Shown here one piece after another: positions 1-6,400 of a stretch of DNA of 9,331 bases (its first letter is position 1; each line of letters opens with the position of its first letter). The stretch spans positions 1 to 9,331 of the forward strand of contig CALETX010000160.1 in NCBI GenBank assembly GCA_937920455.1, given 5' to 3'. Origin of the DNA: an uncultured bacterium (GTDB lineage: Bacteria; Verrucomicrobiota; Kiritimatiellia; UBA8416; CALETX01). Made by a program: the position numbers and the translations under genes. A model generated the notes under the pieces. That model was not told the origin of the DNA. It saw nothing but the letters and a program-made list of their open reading frames with translations, and did not search any database.

Positions 1-441
1 CTCAGACATTTCGTAGCCGATTATCTTGTCAATCAAACCGTCGAGTTCCCCTTCGGTCTGTGCAGGCAATCTTCCGACAGCAATGTCCTGACAACCGTCG
101 CCGTCCAGATCACCCAGCCAGGAATCGGAACCGTACAGGCCATCAGGCGTTGGCACCATCATCGTAGGAACCTGGCTGTCCCCATATCCCCAGATATTTC
201 GGTAGTCGTAAGAGCCTTCACCAAGCAGCGCCACATACGCCGGCGGATTTCTCCATCCGGCAACAGCAAATCTGAGAAATTCACGAATGGCGCGCGGGTC
301 TTTGACACCCCAAGTGAACTGATTGAAAATCGCATCCACTTGCACGACTTTTGATGAAAGTCCGCGTGTCCGCCTGTATTCCGCAAGCCTCCCGGCAGCG
401 CTCTCAAGCTCTGGCACTGTAATGACAAGATACCGTCCCTC
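1..441 (-). other. Peptidase family C25 (gingipain-type) domain, N-terminal part only (residues about 2655-2801)
   Basis: The sequence shows GRYLVITVPELE (2656-2667), DPRAIREFLRFAVAGWRNPP (2702-2721), YVALLGEGSYDYRN (2723-2736), YGSDSWLGDLDGDGCQDIAV (2757-2776) followed by GRLPA, and ELDGLIDKIIGYE (2786-2798). The series A-I-R-x-F-L, L-L-G-x-G-S-Y-D, D-x-D-G-D-G-x-x-D-I-A-V-G-R-L-P, K-I-x-x-Y-E is characteristic of C25. In gingipains the catalytic His and Cys come after the K-I-x-x-Y-E helix, so both are outside the window. The D-L-D-G-D-G loop (2765-2770) could bind calcium. Confidence in the family is high; catalytic competence is unknown. Confidence 0.88.
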
Positions 442-3400
442 ATTATCAGCCGACCGCAAATTAGGCTCCATTGGGACCGATATAGTGGCCGGTGTTTTCA
501 CAGCCGGCCCCGCTGCGACATAGTAGAAAACAGAGGGGTTGGCAAAGCGGATTGTCACACAATACGAGGTTCCATCATTCACAACTCTGAATCCCGTTCC
601 GAATTTCGGCGATGACTCATTACTGAGATCAAGGATCAAAATATCAGGCGTAGTAAACCCCTTCACAGTGGCTCTTAGGTTATTACCTCCGCGAACAAGC
701 GCCGAATCGTTGTGAGCGCGATAGAAACGTGAGTATTTGATCTCAAGAGAATCAAGACATGTGACGCTGTATGGAACGCTGTCATCAAGAACAGCATCAA
801 TTCTGACGACATTCTGTCCCTCCACCAGACACCCTGCGGGAATCTTCAGTGTAACCGCATGCGGCCCTGCTCCGCCCCAACTGTGCTCACCAATCAAAAC
901 GCCGTTGACTTTAATTATCCAATGATGCTCATTCGGCAAACCTTCGCCCGCAATGCCGGCCATATTGATGGTCAAGCGAGCGGCCCTTCCCGTCACTACA
1001 GAATCAAGAAGCACAGTTTCTTCCGCACTGCCCCAGTCACTATCGCCCGCAACAAGATACTTCCAGTACCAATAATCATCATCAGGATCCGTCGCGAATG
1101 TCGTAATATCCCACACATCGTTCTCAGCATGGACGGTATCATCAAAAAACTTGTCGTGAAAGTCCGGCTTCTCCGACGACATCATCACTGTTTGCATCTG
1201 AGGACCGTTAGTCCACTCAATCCAGTAAATATCATGAGACATATACCCATTTCCCGGCCTCGTAGCGTAGAACACTATGTTGGTTTCGGCGCCTATTCTG
1301 TAAGCCACGGACATCCCTTGCTTCATCAGACCGACCTGCCCAGCAGCAATCTTTTGCGCAACAGCGTCAGGCTCAACGCCAAGAGCGTTGGCAAGCTGAT
1401 CAGAACCCACCGAATAAAGGCCTGATTCCTCAACAACCAGTTTTACCCGCTTAAAATCATGGGCCTCGCCGCCTATTGCTCCTGCCTCGACTTTCGCGCC
1501 AGCGACGCCAACTGAGCCTTCCTGCCGAGCCAAATGTTTCGAAAGCCTTGCTTCACGCGATGATGAGGACTTGGGCATGACAACATGACTCGATTGTCCA
1601 CCTGCGATAGTTCCTCCAGGCAGGAGATCAACCGTAACTTTATATGGTCCGTAGCACCGCGCTGTGCCGCCGCGCTCTATTTCAATGAGACGGTACTCCA
1701 CCTTCTGCCCTGGCGTTATGGCCGAATCTGGCACTCGATATATAGCGCCGCCTCTGGCGTCAGGTCTCGAAGGAACAATTTGACGCGTCACCCGGCGCCA
1801 TTCGCTGTCTTCAGAGCGTTCTATGAAAAAGCCAGCCGTTCCCGCTTCGGATGCTGTCTCCCATTCAACCCATCCACCCGAACCGACAGACCAGGCCTGC
1901 ATCCGAGTAACAACGACAAGCGTCACAAGCGCAACGTGACTCTCATCATTTGATGAATTGACGTCATAAGTTCTGCAGTTAGCAATAAAAGCCGCGTTTG
2001 TGATGCCTAGGCCCTTGGAAGCAACGTTGACCTCTCCTGTTATTACTGCCGTGACGGTTTCACCAGGCGCTATCCACCCTATATTCCATACATGAACCGT
2101 TGCCGAGCTGGCATCGTACGTGCCTCTCGAAACAGCAGCATTGCTGAATATGATGTTGCCCGGCCATAAGTCATGCACCGTGACATCCCGCACTGTAAAC
2201 GGTCCTGAATTGCTTGCGGTTATCGTAAACCAAACAACTTCGTTGGTTCCTGGAGCACTTTCACTCGCCTCTTTCCAAATAACAATATCGCCATAAGCCA
2301 CCTGGTTAGTGACTCGATCGGTTATCGGAACCGGAATCTGATCGCTCTGCACCGAGACGGTATTGGTTATAACCCATACGGCAGGAGGATTCTCCACTCT
2401 GACAGTGTAACCCACAGAGAGCCATTCGCCGGGCTCAAGCTCAAGACCAGAAGCCAAGGTCGGGGGATCTCCGCCGGCAAATACAACACGTCGCCGATCC
2501 GGCACAGATACTGTAACGTCGTCAATCCACAAGACATCGGTAACCAACATGTTGGTGGTGAAAAAACGTATAGCCGTCGAAGTTGACGCAAAAGCCGTTA
2601 TGGAAATAGTGGTGGCGCTATACGACGCTGGCGTTGACGCAGTAATTACCGCTATATTGGACCAAACACCTGCGGCTGGATTCGTCGTCGCCTGCACATA
2701 AAGTCGCGAGCCGCTGCTCATACCCCCGTTACGGAACTCGAAGTACAACTCGGCATTTGTCGCTTCGCCGATATCCACAGCCCGCATTATCCAACTGGTG
2801 GAGCCTGCGCCAGCTCCTGAAAATGAAAGAGAGTATAGAGTGTGTCCCGGCCGATAGCCGGAGTCGTCCCCAACGAAAATCGAGCCTGCTATCGGCCCAT
2901 CACCTTCGAGTTCCACCCATGCAGACAGGAAGTTTGTGTTGCCTGCATTGTTCGAGTAGCTCTGAGTCGCGAAGTCGTCCTTCCATAACAGGTTCGTCCA
3001 CAGAGGAGCCACTACTATCGTTGATCCAGTAACCGCTGAGCACCCCACCGGCACAGGGTCCGACATTGCCAAAGATGTATGCGCGTCTATACCGCTATTG
3101 CTGACAACTATGCTGTAAGCGATGTATTCCCCGACTTCCACAACGCCAGTGGCATCCGAGGTCTTCCAGACACTCAATTCAGCAACGTGAGGCCATACAA
3201 CCGCATAAGCACTGTTATTAGTTGACGATATTTCGCTCTCCTCGCATGAGGCGAGTGCCGTATTAGTTATTGACCAGCCGGCAGTGTTGGTCCCGACAAC
3301 CGCCTCCAGCCATAATGTTGCCGACTCGCCGGCTTCAAGCACGCCGACTTCCCACACCCCCGAGACATTGTTATAAGTGCCGGTAGTGGCAGTGTAACTG

Positions 3401-6400
3401 TCAAACATCAAACCGGCCGGTAGTTGGTCGAGAACTTGTACAGATGTGGCTTCATTGGGACCATGGTTTGTCAAAGAAACAGCAAAAACAACATGTCCCC
3501 CCACCCATGGGTTGGTAGGAGACGCACTCTTGGATAAGGACACATCCACGCCGTAAACCGTAATAACTACCGAATCAGCGTTGTTGGAAGGCACAGAATC
3601 AGCAGGGGACATTGTGGCAATAGTCGCAGTGTTCGTTATGTGCTGACCCTCTCGGCCTTCCTCAACAGTTGCCCATATGCGAAGATATGCAGCAGAACCA
3701 ACACCCAGGTCGCCGATCGTCCAGATCCAGGTGCTGGTCGAGTAATACCCCTGTGAAGTCTCGTTTGAAGAATACAAAAGACCGGCAGGCAACTGATCCG
3801 ATAGCGTAATATTCCACGCCACGCTGGGCCCAGTGTTTGTAACCAACACAGTATAGACAATATTTGAACCCGCATGCGGGTTGCCGTCATCAATCGATTT
3901 GTCCACGCTCAGATCTGTCGCTTTTGTCGTTGTCTCGATTGTTGTTGCCTTTGGAACCGGATGCTGCATGGAAGCTGCCCACGCCGTGTTCTTGATCCAC
4001 TCCTGATAAAGCGGATTGTCCGCCTGAACGGTGTATTTAACGGACAAGGTTTGCCCCGGCAATAGAACGTAGCCGGAAGCCAGGACAGGCGGCTCGCCTG
4101 TCCTGCCACTGAATGTCAGCGCAACGGTGGCATCGTCGAACCTGAACATGGCCGCCGGGTCTTCATACCCGGAAACTCTCAATCTGATCCGCGTGTTTGT
4201 TGACGCATAAGCAGAAATATCAAAGTTCGTTGAATGAGGCCCTCCAAACTGGCCTTCAAGGTTCATGAGTTGGACCCAGATGGCTCCGTTAGTAGAAATC
4301 TCTAAATATGCAGTGTCAGATTGATGGACACTGGGTACCAGCGCAGTCACATTTACCTTAGTAAAGTACCACGCTTCCAGGTTCCCGTCATACCCATTCG
4401 CTTCAAATCTTAACCACGTTTCATCGGCGGCGTACTTCGAAATATCAATATAGACATTTTGCCACGTCGCCGAAACAGTTCCAGTCAAAGCGAAAATCGC
4501 AGCCCAATCAGATCCGTTGGTGGAAATACTTACTCTGGCGGTATCATTCGACTCAAACAACGGTTGATAAAAAGTGATCGCCACATTATCCACATAAGCA
4601 TCTTCGCCGTTTTGAGCCCATGTGCCTGTCGTCAGGAAGCGCACGCCAATGTTTGTGCCCAGCGGCATGTTTGTGGTAAAAGTGCCGCTTGCATTAACGC
4701 CTCCCCCAAACTGCGCCGCCATTGTCGAGACGTTGTTGGAGAGAATATAAACCTGCAAATACTCCCCAGCATCCAGACCAACCGTCTGCCACGAAAAACT
4801 CAACACGGCGCTCGTGGCCGAATAGGAACTCGCCCGCCGCTCGATTCCTTGACCCGGAGTACATGAGTCGAAGTGAAGACGACCCGTATCAATATAGATA
4901 TGCCTGTTGCCTCTTATTGTCGCAGACCCATCATCGTTGGTCTCCACCCACGGGCCGTTCCATGCCCAAGAGCCATAGTTGTTGGTATATGTGACGCTGG
5001 TAAAGAGGTCAGAAACGTTGTTTGTCTCTATTGTGCCCCACTGCCTGAAGCCGAAACTCAGCACTGTCTGGGTTGCCTGGGACGCCGAAAACGAACGCGT
5101 CAAAGCCGTGTTCGTACTCAAGTAAGCATATCCAGGGGATGAAACGCCCGCTGCTCCCGATGCAGGGCCGTTCGATTCACCGCTCTCGATCCAAGGCCCA
5201 TTCCAGTTTACCGTTCCCTCATTGTTCGAGTACGATATGCTCGGAAAAGAATCTGCCCACTCATTGGTGTATGTCAGCGATATTTCCCTATACGAAAGGC
5301 TAAGACTTGCGCTATCCGCTCCCAAAAGCCACAAGCTGCGCTCAAGCCCCCTATCATGAGAAAGTTGAGCCTCCTGGTTTGTGACAAGCGAGTATCCCGT
5401 ATTCGGCCCGTCTTGTTCACCAATCTCTTTCCACGGACCTGACCACGGCAAAGTCCCATCGTTGTTGGCGTAAGACGGAACTCCCGAAAAGGTGTCTCTC
5501 ACAGTTCCGTTGGTGCTGACAACACCAGGTGGGCCGACAGAAACAGCCACGCTGCCGGAGACATAACCAGCGCCCTGCGGAACGGCGTCGTACACCAAAA
5601 CACCGGCTTGGACCTCGCTGCCCGCATTGGACACAGTAATAGTATATGCAATGTTGCTGCCAGGATACACCCACTCGACATCGGCCGACTTGAACACTCT
5701 AAGCGTACTGAGCAAGATCACTGCCTCAGATGAGTCGTTTGCTCCGTTGAGATCCGGGAGATCGCTGTGCGAAATGGAACTACGGTTGGTGATGTAAATT
5801 CCCTGGATCCCTGTAGCCCTTGCCCATAGGTGTAGAGTGGCTGCTTCGCCGATGTAAAGAGTTCCAACCGTCCAGATGCCGCTGCCACTGTCATATGATC
5901 CGTGGGATACAGTATTGCTCAAATATACCAAGCCGTTAGTCAAGGGTTCAAGGACCGCGATACCAGTGGCCTCGGCTGGACCGCTGTTCGAAACCATAAC
6001 CGTGTACTTGACGACCTCGTTTGTCGTTGGCGCCGGATTGTCCACAGATTTAGCGACGCTCAGATCTGCATGCCATATCGCCTGCACTTCCGCTTCCGAG
6101 TAGTCGTCCTCACCCACAACCGCGTTGGATGGATACGAATCAGGGTCGTAAGACGATGATGTCCACACCTCAGCCGCATTTGTCCAATGGCCTCCAGAAA
6201 GGACCGTTGCGACAAGAACAAGCGACGTGCTTACACCTGCCGGCAGCGTTCCAACGGTCCAAATGCCGCTATTGGTCTGATAAGCCCCGCCATAATGCCA
6301 CTGATAGGCCATCGCCGAGGGCAGCGCGTCTCTCACTGTCACATTCGTGGCAACGTCCGGCCCGCGATTCGTCAAAGTGATCGTAAACGTGACATTGCTC

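Noticed and set aside
859..1425. Plus-strand open stretch of 188 codons
   Set aside because: It lies wholly inside the giant minus-strand gene, whose frame here encodes the C25 pre-domain. The plus-strand product is Arg/His/Ile-rich with no motif.
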